Of a stretch of DNA of 64,000 nt, positions 55,511 to 63,851 are shown one piece after another. Position 1 is the first letter of the stretch. Each line of letters opens with the position of its first letter. Position numbers and translations under genes: made by a program. Origin of the DNA: Limobrevibacterium gyesilva (lineage in GTDB: Bacteria; Pseudomonadota; Alphaproteobacteria; Acetobacterales; Acetobacteraceae); assembly GCF_025989185.1 (NCBI RefSeq), contig NZ_JAPDNT010000004.1:124001-188000 (forward strand). The letters run 5' to 3'. Below the pieces are notes generated by a model, which had not been told where the DNA came from, did no database searches, and worked only from the letters and a program-made list of their open reading frames with translations.

Positions 55511-56492
55511 GCCGCTGCTCTCCATCGCCGACCTGCGTGTCGCGTTCGCGACCCGCCAGGGCCTGGTGCGCGCCGTCGACGGCGTCAGCCTGGACGTGCG
55601 CGAGGGTGAATGCCTCGGCATCGTCGGCGAATCCGGCTCCGGAAAAAGCGTCACCTTCGCCGGCGTGATGGGCCTCATCCGCCCGCCTGGTCGCATCGAG
55701 GGCGGCAGCATCCGCTTCGAGGGGCGCGAGCTCGTGGGGCTGGACCCGCAGGCCTATCGCCGCCTGCGCGGACGCGACATCGCGATGACGTTGCAGGATG
55801 CGCAGACCTCGCTCAATCCGGCGCTGACCGTCGGCACGCAGATCCTGGAGGTGCTGCTGGCGCATGGCGACGACCTGCCGTCCGGCCGCGCCCGCCTCCG
55901 CGCGGCGCGCCAGCGCGCGGTGGATATGATGACGCTCGTGGGCATTCCCGCCGCCGCGCGCCGCCTGGGCGACTATCCGCACCAGTTCAGCGGCGGCATG
56001 CGCCAGCGCATGATGATCGCCATCGCCCTGTCCTGCCGCCCGAAGCTGCTGATCGCCGACGAGCCGACCACGGCGCTGGACGTCACCATCCAGGCGCAGG
56101 TGCTGGAACTGATTGCCTCGATCCGCGCGACCCTCGGCATGAGCGTGGTGCTGATCACGCATGATCTCGGCGTGGTGGCGGAATACTGCGACCGGGTGGC
56201 CGTGCTCTATGCCGGACAGATCGTGGAATCCGGTCCCACCGCGCAGGTGATCAGCGACCCGCGCCATCCCTATACGGCCGGATTGCTGCGCTCGGTGCCG
56301 GTATTGTCGCATCTCGATCGGCCGATCCATCCGATCGAGGGTCAGGTGCCGGACCTGATCGACCTGCCGCCGGGCTGCCGGTTCCTGCCGCGCTGCCCGA
56401 TGGCACGCACGGCATGCCACAATCCCGTGCCCTTCCACGCCTTCGCCGAAGGACGGGCAGCGCGCTGCGTACTGGCGGAGGCGCCGCGATGA
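55503..56492 (+). CDS. Peptide-type ABC transporter ATPase (DppD-like)
   Basis: 329 residues. Walker A GESGSGKS (42-49), signature [15 protein letters not shown], Walker [17 protein letters not shown]-loop LITHDLGVV. The C-terminal extension with [17 protein letters not shown] carries the Cys-rich motif that binds a 4Fe-4S cluster in this subfamily. The stop overlaps the next start (ATGA). Confidence 0.95.
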   Translation: MTEPLLSIADLRVAFATRQGLVRAVDGVSLDVREGECLGIVGESGSGKSVTFAGVMGLIRPPGRIEGGSIRFEGRELVGLDPQAYRRLRGRDIAMTLQDAQTSLNPALTVGTQILEVLLAHGDDLPSGRARLRAARQRAVDMMTLVGIPAAARRLGDYPHQFSGGMRQRMMIAIALSCRPKLLIADEPTTALDVTIQAQVLELIASIRATLGMSVVLITHDLGVVAEYCDRVAVLYAGQIVESGPTAQVISDPRHPYTAGLLRSVPVLSHLDRPIHPIEGQVPDLIDLPPGCRFLPRCPMARTACHNPVPFHAFAEGRAARCVLAEAPR

Positions 56493-57481
56493 GCCCGCTG
56501 CTGGACGTGAAGGACCTCGTCAAACATTACGGGGTGGGCCAGGGGCTGCTCGGGCGCCTGTTCGGCGCACCGCCGCGCAAGGTGCAGGCGCTCAACGGCG
56601 TCAGCCTGCATGTCGGCGCCGGCGAGACGCTCGGCCTGATCGGCGAGAGCGGCTGCGGCAAGTCCACGCTGGGGCGCGCCATCCTGCGTCTGCACGAGCC
56701 GGACAGCGGCAGCGTGACCTTCGGTGGCGTCGACGTCACGGCGCTCGACACCGGCGGGCTGAAGGCGATGCGCCGGCGCATGCAGATCATTTTCCAGAAT
56801 CCCTATGCCTCGTTGAACCCGCGCAAGCCCGTGGGCGAGATTCTGGCGCAGCCGCTGCGCCTGCATCGGCTGGCCGAGGGGGCGGCGTTGCGCGAGCGCG
56901 TGCGGGAGATGCTGGAGCATGTCGGGCTGCGCGCCGCCCATGCCGACCGGTATCCGCACCAGTTCTCCGGCGGCCAGCGCCAGCGCATCGGCATCGCCCG
57001 CGCGCTGATCCTGAATCCCGAGTTCGTCGTGTGCGACGAGCCGGTTTCGGCCCTGGACGTGTCGGTGCAGGCACAGATCATCGACCTGCTGGCGCGGCTG
57101 AAGCGCGAGCTTGGCCTGACCTATCTGTTCATCAGCCACGACATCGCGGTGATCGGCTATGTGAGCGACCGCGTGGCGGTGATGTATCTGGGCGAGATCG
57201 TGGAAAACGGGCCGGCCCGCGCGGTGCTGCGCCGGCCGTACCATCCCTACACCCGCGCGCTGATGTCCGCCGTGCCGCGGGTTGACCGTGCCGACCAGCA
57301 GCAGGAACGGGTGCGCCTGCACGGCGATCTGCCCTCGCCGATGGACCCGCCGCCGGGCTGCCGTTTCCACACGCGCTGCGGCTTCGCCACCGACCTGTGC
57401 CGTAGCGTGGCGCCGCTGCGGCGGCAACTCGAGGAGGACCGGATGGTCGCCTGCCACCATTTCCCCGAGCCGGCGCCATGA
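56489..57481 (+). CDS. Peptide-type ABC transporter ATPase (DppF-like)
   Basis: 330 residues. Walker A GESGCGKS (52-59), signature FSGGQRQRIGIARAL, Walker B FVVCDEPVSALDVS, H-loop FISHDIAVI, and the C-terminal PPGCRFHTRCGFATDLC cluster motif. A short insertion (GQGLLGRLFGAPPRK) near residue 20 is typical for the F-type subunit. Coupled by ATGA to the C45 hydrolase gene. Confidence 0.95.
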   Translation: MSPLLDVKDLVKHYGVGQGLLGRLFGAPPRKVQALNGVSLHVGAGETLGLIGESGCGKSTLGRAILRLHEPDSGSVTFGGVDVTALDTGGLKAMRRRMQIIFQNPYASLNPRKPVGEILAQPLRLHRLAEGAALRERVREMLEHVGLRAAHADRYPHQFSGGQRQRIGIARALILNPEFVVCDEPVSALDVSVQAQIIDLLARLKRELGLTYLFISHDIAVIGYVSDRVAVMYLGEIVENGPARAVLRRPYHPYTRALMSAVPRVDRADQQQERVRLHGDLPSPMDPPPGCRFHTRCGFATDLCRSVAPLRRQLEEDRMVACHHFPEPAP

Positions 57482-58593
57482 CGCCCGCAGCTTCGGCGCC
57501 GTTGGACATGCGCGGCACGCCGCAGGCACGCGGCCGCGCCCAGGCGGCGCTGTGCCCGGACAGCGCGGCCGCCATGCGCGCCCAGCTGACGGCGCGGTTG
57601 GACGGCGCGCGCGACCTGCTGGCGCGCCCCCGCGTCGCGAAGTTCCTCGATGCGCAATGGGCGTTCGCCAACCGATACGACGCCGAGGGGATCGCCGAAA
57701 TGGCAGGCGTCGCCGAAGGCTACGGCGTCGATCCGCGCGCGCTGTTCGCCTTCCTGCATGCCGGCCAGCTGGGCGGCCTTCCGGTAGACGGCTGCAGCGC
57801 CTGGGCCTATGTCGACCCGGCACAGGGCGCCGTGCTGGTGAAGAACCGCGACCTGCGCGGCCCGGCTTTGCCGCTGCAGCGCGTGTTTCGCCACACCGAC
57901 CCCGCCTGGGGCGGCCGCAGCGTGCTGTGCGTCGGCAGCCTCGGTGCGCCGGGGGCCTATTCCAGCGGCATCAACTCGGATGGTTTCGCGCTGGTGGACA
58001 CCCAGGTTGTCACCACCGACCAGGGCGTCGGCCTGCTGCGCTACTTCATGATGACGCGCCTGCTCGCCCACTGCGCCAGCGTGGAGGCGGCGATCGACGA
58101 GCTGCGCGGCATGCCCCAGGCCGGCGGCGGCACCCTGGTGCTGGCCGACGCCACCGGCGCCATCGCCGCCGTCGAGATCGGGCATTCCGCAGTCGCGGTG
58201 GCGCGGCCGGCCACGCGCTGGGTCGCCCGCACCAACCATTTCCTGTCCCCTGAACTGATCGGCCGGCTGGCGGCGCACCCCGGCGACCCCGGCATCGACG
58301 ACTCGCAGGCAAGGTTGGCCACACTGAGCAGCTGGCTCGGCGCACGGCAGGCGTGCCCCTCCCTCGACGCCGCTGCTGCCGTAATGGCCTCCCATGACAC
58401 GCCCGATGGCGCCGGATTGTGCCGCCACGGCGGCCAGGCGGGCTCCACGACAATCTCCTGCTCCATCTTCGCCTGCACCGCGCAAACGCTGCATTTCGCC
58501 ACCGGAAACCCCTGCGAGGGCGCCTGGTCGCGCTATGATCTCGCGCGTGATGCGGGAGTGCGGGATGGCGTACGAAACGAATCTGGTCGGTGA
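57478..58593 (+). CDS. C45-family Ntn-hydrolase (acyl-CoA:6-aminopenicillanate acyltransferase-like)
   Basis: 371 residues, no signal peptide. The nucleophile is Cys106 in DGCSAWAY, where self-cleavage before Cys would yield an ~11-kDa alpha and ~28-kDa beta chain, as in isopenicillin-N acyltransferase. Later motifs SSGINSDGFALVDTQVV and TRWVARTNHF (catalytic-site Asn region) fit the family. Typical bacterial members cleave or transfer acyl groups on amides. Tight coupling to the transporter implies it processes the imported solute in the cytoplasm. Confidence 0.9.
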   Translation: MTPAASAPLDMRGTPQARGRAQAALCPDSAAAMRAQLTARLDGARDLLARPRVAKFLDAQWAFANRYDAEGIAEMAGVAEGYGVDPRALFAFLHAGQLGGLPVDGCSAWAYVDPAQGAVLVKNRDLRGPALPLQRVFRHTDPAWGGRSVLCVGSLGAPGAYSSGINSDGFALVDTQVVTTDQGVGLLRYFMMTRLLAHCASVEAAIDELRGMPQAGGGTLVLADATGAIAAVEIGHSAVAVARPATRWVARTNHFLSPELIGRLAAHPGDPGIDDSQARLATLSSWLGARQACPSLDAAAAVMASHDTPDGAGLCRHGGQAGSTTISCSIFACTAQTLHFATGNPCEGAWSRYDLARDAGVRDGVRNESGR

Positions 58594-59524
58594 GCATGCC
58601 TCGGTCGTCGAGACGCGGCGGCTGGTGGCGCGGGTGGCGCGCAGCCCCGCGCGCACGGTGCTGCTTTACGGCGAGACCGGCACCGGCAAGGGGCTGGTGG
58701 CACGCATGCTGCACCAGCAATCGGCGCGGGCGCAGCGCAATTTCATGGACGTCAACTGCGCGGCCATTCCCGAGAACCTTCTGGAATCAGAACTGTTCGG
58801 CCACGAACGCGGGGCGTTCACCGGCGCACTGACCAAGAAGATCGGCCTGGTCGAGGTCGCCGACAAAGGTACCGTCTTCCTCGATGAGATCCGCGAGATG
58901 TCACCGGTGCTGCAGGCCAAGCTGCTGACCCTGCTGGACACGCTGACGTTCCGCCGCGTGGGCGATGTGCGGCCGATCCACGTCGATGTGCGCTTCATCG
59001 CCTCCACCAACCAGATCCTGCTGTCCGAGGTGAAGGCCGGCAAGTTCCGCGAGGACCTGTACTACCGGCTTCAGGTTGTCGCCATCAACATCCCCGCCTT
59101 GCGCGAACGCGGCGACGACGTGTTCATTCTGGCCGAGCACTTCATGCGCAAATTCAGTGCCCGCTACGAACGGGCGATCACCGGGTTCGACCCCGAAGTG
59201 CGCGGCATCTTCCGCCGCTATCCATGGCCCGGCAACGTCCGCGAACTTGAGAACCTCATCGAACGCATCTTCATTCTTGAGGACGACCCGCGCATCATGG
59301 TGCGCCATCTGCCGGCGCGCATCCTGCGCGAGGCCGCCGAGGAAGCGACCGGCGAACCGGCGCCCCACGCGATGGACTTCGACCGCGCCACCCAGTCGTT
59401 CCAGACGCGCCTGATCCGCCGGGCGCTCGACCAGAGCGGCGGCAGCCTGGGCCATGCGGCGGGGCTGCTGGGGCTGTCGCGCCACGCGCTTCGCCATCAG
59501 ATGATCAAGCTTGGGATGCGCTGA
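58565..59524 (+). CDS. Sigma-54-dependent activator without sensory domain
   Basis: 319 residues. The AAA+ domain starts almost at once: Walker A GETGTGKG (36-43), the sigma-54 contact GAFTGA (83-88), Walker B GTVFLDEI (102-109), and R-finger region FREDLYYRLQV. A Fis-type helix-turn-helix ends the protein (SLGHAAGLLGLSRHALRHQMIKLGMR). No receiver, GAF, PAS or V4R domain precedes the AAA+ part, so control must come by another route. The start at 58565 overlaps the hydrolase gene by 29 bases; upstream ATGs (58535) are possible but would add no domain. Confidence 0.93.
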   Translation: MAYETNLVGEHASVVETRRLVARVARSPARTVLLYGETGTGKGLVARMLHQQSARAQRNFMDVNCAAIPENLLESELFGHERGAFTGALTKKIGLVEVADKGTVFLDEIREMSPVLQAKLLTLLDTLTFRRVGDVRPIHVDVRFIASTNQILLSEVKAGKFREDLYYRLQVVAINIPALRERGDDVFILAEHFMRKFSARYERAITGFDPEVRGIFRRYPWPGNVRELENLIERIFILEDDPRIMVRHLPARILREAAEEATGEPAPHAMDFDRATQSFQTRLIRRALDQSGGSLGHAAGLLGLSRHALRHQMIKLGMR

Positions 59525-59544
59525 CCCGGCCGATGTCCCGACGA

Positions 59545-59573
59545 TGCGCGCGGGGTGCGCCCCCACGCGCGCA
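59545..59573. promoter_or_regulatory. Inverted repeat, candidate upstream activator site of atuA promoter
   Basis: TGCGCGCG (59545-59552) pairs with CGCGCGCA (59566-59573). It lies about 61-89 bases before the -24 element of the atuA promoter. The string CACGCGCGC in it also occurs before the first sigma-54 promoter (51905-51913). In so GC-rich a genome this could be chance. Confidence 0.35.
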
Positions 59574-59633
59574 ATCCACGCGTCCGGTGCGCCGCCATGC
59601 CCCCTGGGGGCACCGAAGCCCGCCGGCCCCGGC

Positions 59634-59649
59634 TGGCACGGCGGATGCA
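59634..59649 (+). promoter_or_regulatory. Sigma-54 promoter of atuA-DUF4387
   Basis: TGGCAC-GGCGG-ATGCA matches the -24/-12 consensus except for A in place of the first T of TTGC. The essential GG (59635-59636) and GC (59647-59648) are spaced exactly as in the promoter at 51984. It lies 40 bases before the atuA ATG, in the gap that follows the activator gene. Confidence 0.7.
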
Positions 59650-59688
59650 TCCCAGCAGCCCGGACACGTTCATGGAAAAGAGGATCGG

Positions 59689-61047
59689 ATGCAGACCGCA
59701 CGCATCATCTGCCCAAACGGCCATCTGGGTTTTGCGCCGCTGAAGCCGGAAAGCTTCGCGCTCGGTGTGGCCGCCGGCCCCGACTTCATCGCCGCCGATT
59801 CCGGCAGTGACGATGTCGGCCCCGGCCCGCTGGGCTCGGACACCTCCACCAGCCCGCTGGCCTGGCAGACCCACGACCTGGAGGTGATGCTGCTGGCCGC
59901 GCGTGCGCGCGGCGTGCCGATGATCATCGGCTCCGCCGGCGACACCGGCAGCAACAGCCGCGTGGACCTTTATGTCGGCCTGATCAGGGAACTCGCCCGC
60001 AAGCACGGCCTGGCGAAGTTCCGCCTCGGCTATTTCTATTCGGAAGTCGATCGCGAAAAGCTGCGCGCGAAAATCCGCGCCGGCGACGCCATCGAGGGCC
60101 TGGACGGCCGCGAGGCGCTGAGCGAGGCGGAGCTGGATGCCACCAGCCGCGTCGTCGCCATGGCCGGCGTGCATCCATTCATGGCGCTGCTGGATCAGGG
60201 GGCGGACGTCATCATCGGCGGCCGCAGCAGCGACAGCGCCATCTTCGCCGCCGCGGCCCTGCATCGCGGCCACGCCGAGGGGCTATCCTACTATCTCGGC
60301 AAGGTCCTTGAATGCGCCTCGTTCTGTGCCGAACCCTATGGCGGCAAGGAGACGGTGCTGGGGGAAATCGTCGATGGCGGCGTTCACGTCACCGCCATGC
60401 ATCCCGGCCAGCGCTGCACTGTCGCCTCGGTGGCGGGCCACGCGATGTACGAGCGCGCCAACCCCTATTACGAATATGTCGCCGGCGGCATGCTGGACAT
60501 GAGCCAATGCCGCTACGAACAGATCTCCGACAAGACCACCCGCGTCACCGGCCCGCGCTTCGTGCCCGCCGAGCGCATTCGCGTGAAGCTCGAAGGTGCG
60601 GCCAAGCTGGGCGAACGCTATGTCGGCATGGCCGCGGTGCGCGATCCCTACACCATCGCCCATATCGACGCGGCGATCGGCTGGGCCCGCCAGCAGGTGC
60701 GCGACCGGTTCGGCGAGACCGGCTATGAGCTGCACTACACCGTCTATGGCCGCGACGGCGTGATGGGCAAGCTGGAGCCGGTGAAGGCGTCCGCGCACGA
60801 GCTGTGCATCGTGGTGCAGGGCGTGGCGCCGACCCGGGAAATGGCCGAGGAGCTGTGCATCACCGGCACCCGCCAACTGTTCTACGCCCGCCTGCCGGAC
60901 GTGAAGGGCACCGCCGGCTCGGTCGCCTTCGCGCTGGACGAGGTGATGCAGGCGAGTGCGGCCTATCGCTGGAGCGTGAACCACACCGTTGCCGTGGACG
61001 ACCCGATGGAGCTGTTCAGCGTACACATGTCCGAAGCCGGACTCTGA
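59689..61047 (+). CDS. AtuA-family protein (acyclic terpene utilisation, DUF1446)
   Basis: 452 residues. N-terminal domain with FIAADSGSDDVGPGPLG, MIIGSAGDTGSNSRVDLYV and DVIIGGRSSDSAIFAAAAL, followed by a second domain (GVAPTREMAEELCITGTRQLFYARLPDVKGTAG). This is the AtuA family, found in citronellol/geraniol degradation clusters but of unknown reaction. No geranyl-CoA carboxylase genes are here, so a terpene role is doubtful. AGAGGA lies before ATG 59689. It forms a pair with the DUF4387 gene 11 bases downstream. Confidence 0.92.
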   Translation: MQTARIICPNGHLGFAPLKPESFALGVAAGPDFIAADSGSDDVGPGPLGSDTSTSPLAWQTHDLEVMLLAARARGVPMIIGSAGDTGSNSRVDLYVGLIRELARKHGLAKFRLGYFYSEVDREKLRAKIRAGDAIEGLDGREALSEAELDATSRVVAMAGVHPFMALLDQGADVIIGGRSSDSAIFAAAALHRGHAEGLSYYLGKVLECASFCAEPYGGKETVLGEIVDGGVHVTAMHPGQRCTVASVAGHAMYERANPYYEYVAGGMLDMSQCRYEQISDKTTRVTGPRFVPAERIRVKLEGAAKLGERYVGMAAVRDPYTIAHIDAAIGWARQQVRDRFGETGYELHYTVYGRDGVMGKLEPVKASAHELCIVVQGVAPTREMAEELCITGTRQLFYARLPDVKGTAGSVAFALDEVMQASAAYRWSVNHTVAVDDPMELFSVHMSEAGL

Positions 61048-61058
61048 AGGAGCGCCCG

Positions 61059-61409
61059 ATGCAAACCTTGAAGCTCAGCGAACTGGCCAAGACCATCCGC
61101 AGCAAGAACGCCGGCGTGGACCGGATCACCTTCGACATTATCTTCCGCGACGCGCGCACCTACAACGCGGTGCGGCGCAGCGGTGCGGTGAGTCGCGACG
61201 CGGTGCTGAAGCTGTACGGCCTGCCGGCGGCGCGGCTGACCGATTTCGTGGAGTTCGATGCCGCCTGCGCCATCAAGTTCACCATCGCCCGCGAACGCCC
61301 CAGCGGCAGCCCGGGCGATCCCGACATCTTCGGCGCCCAGCAATATGCTCCGCTGCTGGATGTCGTGGTCACGCTGCCCGACAATGAGGCTGTCGGCCCG
61401 ACGGGCTGA
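61059..61409 (+). CDS. DUF4387 protein
   Basis: 116 residues: LKLSELAKTIRSKNAGVDRITFDIIFRD followed by FVEFDAACAIKFTIARERPSGSPGDPDIFGAQQYAPLL. This matches DUF4387, a small domain that occurs next to or fused with AtuA-family proteins. Function unknown; the constant pairing suggests they form one enzyme. AAGGAG precedes the ATG. Confidence 0.9.
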   Translation: MQTLKLSELAKTIRSKNAGVDRITFDIIFRDARTYNAVRRSGAVSRDAVLKLYGLPAARLTDFVEFDAACAIKFTIARERPSGSPGDPDIFGAQQYAPLLDVVVTLPDNEAVGPTG

Positions 61410-61436
61410 CTCAACGGCGACATGGCGCGGCCGGTG

Positions 61437-61450
61437 TTGATCCAGATCAA
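61437..61450. promoter_or_regulatory. Perfect FNR/FixK-type binding site
   Basis: TTGATCCAGATCAA matches TTGAT-N4-ATCAA exactly. A TAATTT at 61473-61478 lies where the -10 of a class II FNR-activated promoter should be: if the site is centred at -41.5, the start is near 61485 and the box spans about -12 to -7. The gene at 61532 would then have a ~47-base leader. Confidence 0.8.
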
Positions 61451-61531
61451 CGCAGGCCGCTGCCGATCGCGCTAATTTACATTTAATATCGGACCTGACC
61501 CTCGTCGTGGGATTGAACGAAGGGACGTGTC

Positions 61532-62053
61532 ATGCCGGAAACACCGGGCCCCGCCCTGTCGGTGGCTGCACTTCTCGCAGAGCGTGACGCGCGCCGCCTT
61601 CGTGAACGCGAGGCGGAAGACCAACTGAAGCGGAAGCAGCAGGAAGAACTTGCCGAGTTCAAGAAACGGCTCGACAGCTTCCAGCTGACCGACACGCATA
61701 TCCAGATCGTCCTCGACCGGATCAAGCGCGCCTTCGAGCGGGGCGAGACGGAGCTGATGCTTACGTCCTTCCCCAGCGAGTTCTGTACGGACAAAGCCCG
61801 GGCAATTATCAACGCGGATGCGCCGCCCATCAACAAGCCGGACAAGGCAGAACAAACGGATCGGTCAAGGGAACCGGAATGGCTGGCAACATTGCCGGCA
61901 GGCGCTCGGCCGATCTACGAGTATTGGAAGAGTCATCTTCAGCCTGGTGGCTTCGGTTTCTCTGCCCGCATCATCAATTACAAAGGCGGCATGCCGGGCG
62001 ATATCGGCCTGTTCTTCTCCTGGCCGAAGAGCGCCATGGAAGCACAACCCTAG
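61532..62053 (+). CDS. Hypothetical protein with N-terminal coiled coil
   Basis: 173 residues. Residues ~15-50 (LAERDARRLREREAEDQLKRKQQEELAEFKKRL) form a charged coiled-coil helix. The rest is soluble with a conserved-looking tail (EYWKSHLQPGGFGFSARIINYKGGMPGDIGLFFSWP). No membrane segment. Family not recognised. GAAGGGA is its ribosome site. It is first after the FNR box and 57 bases ahead of ppk2, so it is likely part of a low-oxygen regulon. Confidence 0.7.
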   Translation: MPETPGPALSVAALLAERDARRLREREAEDQLKRKQQEELAEFKKRLDSFQLTDTHIQIVLDRIKRAFERGETELMLTSFPSEFCTDKARAIINADAPPINKPDKAEQTDRSREPEWLATLPAGARPIYEYWKSHLQPGGFGFSARIINYKGGMPGDIGLFFSWPKSAMEAQP

Positions 62054-62056
62054 CCG

Positions 62057-62076
62057 GCCCGGCTGCGCAGCCGGGC
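62057..62076. terminator. Hairpin between the hypothetical gene and ppk2
   Basis: GCCCGGCT (62057-62064) pairs with AGCCGGGC (62069-62076) around a GCGC tetraloop, 3 bases after the stop codon. No T-run; it may be a weak terminator or an RNA stabiliser inside the operon. Confidence 0.4.
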
Positions 62077-62110
62077 GCGTCACGCAACGGCACAATCGCG
62101 AGAACGCCCG

Positions 62111-62962
62111 ATGAAAGCAACGAAGAAGCCGAAGAAAGCCGAGCAGAACGACAGCGAGGAGCTGCCGACGGGGAACGGGAAGCTCAAATTGAAGGCTTAC
62201 GAGCGCGAGCTGGCCAGGTTGCATGTCGAGGTGGTCAGGCTGCAGCAATGGGTGGTGCAGAAGGGACTGAAGGTCTGCATCCTGTTCGAGGGGCGCGACG
62301 GCGCGGGGAAGGGCGGTGTCATCAAGGCGATGATCGAGCGGGTGAGTCCGCGCGTGTTCCGCGTCGTCGCCCTGCCCGCGCCGACCGAGCGCGAGAAGTC
62401 GCAGATGTACGTCCAGCGCTATATTCCGCACCTTCCTGCAGCCGGAGAAGTCGTGATCTTCGATCGAAGCTGGTACAACCGCGCCGGCGTCGAGCGGGTG
62501 ATGGGTTTCTGCACGGAAGAGCAGGTGAAGCGGTTCCTCATGATGACCCCGGCGGTCGAGCGGGCAATCATCGAATCCGGGGTCATCCTGCTGAAATACT
62601 GGCTTGAAGTGAGCGAATCGGAGCAGGCCCGCCGCCTTGAATCCCGCATCGATGATGGCAGGAAGGTCTGGAAGCTGTCACCGATGGATCTGAAGTCATA
62701 CAGTCGTTGGTACGATTACTCCCGTGCGCGCGACGACATGTTCCAGGCCACCGATACCGCATGGGCCCCATGGTACGTCGTCCGTTCGGACGACAAGAGG
62801 CGCGCCCGGCTCAACGTGATATCGCACCTGCTCCACCACATCCCCTATGAGGCATTGCCGCGGGAAAAGGTGAAGCTGCCAAAGCGGCAGGACCCTCACG
62901 GATACCAGGAGCCGGACTATCCGTACAAGGTCGTGCCGGCGCTCACGTGGCCGTCGGGCTGA
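62111..62962 (+). CDS. ppk2: Polyphosphate kinase 2 (class I type)
   Basis: 283 residues. It transfers phosphate between polyphosphate and nucleoside diphosphates, mainly forming ATP/GTP from polyP. Walker A GRDGAGKG (61-68), Walker B/lid FDRSWYNRAGVERVMGF (Asp118), and C-terminal WKLSPMDLKSYSRWYDYSRARDDMF with WYVVRSDDKRRARLN. The first 25 residues are Lys-rich. Placing it behind an FNR site fits use of polyP when respiration is limited (inference). Confidence 0.96.
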   Translation: MKATKKPKKAEQNDSEELPTGNGKLKLKAYERELARLHVEVVRLQQWVVQKGLKVCILFEGRDGAGKGGVIKAMIERVSPRVFRVVALPAPTEREKSQMYVQRYIPHLPAAGEVVIFDRSWYNRAGVERVMGFCTEEQVKRFLMMTPAVERAIIESGVILLKYWLEVSESEQARRLESRIDDGRKVWKLSPMDLKSYSRWYDYSRARDDMFQATDTAWAPWYVVRSDDKRRARLNVISHLLHHIPYEALPREKVKLPKRQDPHGYQEPDYPYKVVPALTWPSG

Positions 62963-63083
62963 GCACATTTGGGGGCATTCCATGGCACGTTGTGTCGACA
63001 ACATCAGATGTGCAGGACGTCATCGTCATGCGCATCCGGGGCGGACGATCATCACCACGAGCACTCTGTTACCGGGGCCAGAT

Positions 63084-63647
63084 ATGCAGACAACCAGACG
63101 CTCCATGCTTGCCGGGCTGACAACCCTGGCCGGCGCGATCGCGATGCGGACGACCGAGGCGTTGGCGGCGTCGGCGCGCGAGATCGATCAGGCCGCGAAC
63201 CGGGCGCTGCAAACCCTGTATTCGGCGCAGCCCAAGGCGCGCGACCTCGGCACGCGCGCCAAGGCCATCCTGGTGTTTCCGAAGATCATAAAGGCGGGCC
63301 TGCTGATCGGCGGCCAGGGGGGCGACGGTGCGCTGATGGTCCACGGCCGGACGGTTGGCTACTACAACATCTCTGCGGCATCGTTCGGGCTGCAGGCCGG
63401 GGCGCAGACGTTCAGCTACGCGCTGTTCTTCATGACCGACGCCGCGCTCAAATATCTGACTGACAGCGAGGGTTGGGCGATTGGCTCGGGCCCGAGCGTG
63501 GTGGTCCTGGACAAGGGGGCTGCCGCCAGCATGACGAGCACGACGCTGACGCAGGATGTCTATGCGATCCCCTTCGGCCAGGAGGGCCTCATGGCCGGGT
63601 TCGGCCTTGAAGGGTCCAAGATCACGCGCATCCGCCCGGGCGCGTGA
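63084..63647 (+). CDS. SYLF/Ysc84-domain protein with Tat-like signal
   Basis: 187 residues from ATG 63084. Signal region TTRRSMLAGLTTLAGAIAMRTTEALA has a twin-arginine and a hydrophobic core, so Tat export is plausible. The rest is the Ysc84/SYLF lipid-binding domain: AKAILVFPKIIKAGLLIGGQGGDGALMV, GYYNISAASFGLQAGAQTFSYALFFMTDAAL and the C-terminal DVYAIPFGQEGLMAGFGLEGSKITRI. It follows ppk2 by 121 bases on the same strand. Confidence 0.9.
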   Translation: MQTTRRSMLAGLTTLAGAIAMRTTEALAASAREIDQAANRALQTLYSAQPKARDLGTRAKAILVFPKIIKAGLLIGGQGGDGALMVHGRTVGYYNISAASFGLQAGAQTFSYALFFMTDAALKYLTDSEGWAIGSGPSVVVLDKGAAASMTSTTLTQDVYAIPFGQEGLMAGFGLEGSKITRIRPGA

Positions 63648-63851
63648 TTCGCCGGCGCGATCTTTTCGCCGCCCATCGTCCGACGCGCGCGGTGGGTCGC
63701 TGCCTGCCGCACCGTCGTCGACATCCCCCTTCAGGAGCGACCTGCTCGCGGGTCAAGCTTCCTGCATGGACTCATCGGTTCGTCCAGGGCGCGGGGAACC
63801 GGGCTGGTTGCCCAGGAATACGGCATATATCTCGACAGCCACGTCAAACCG

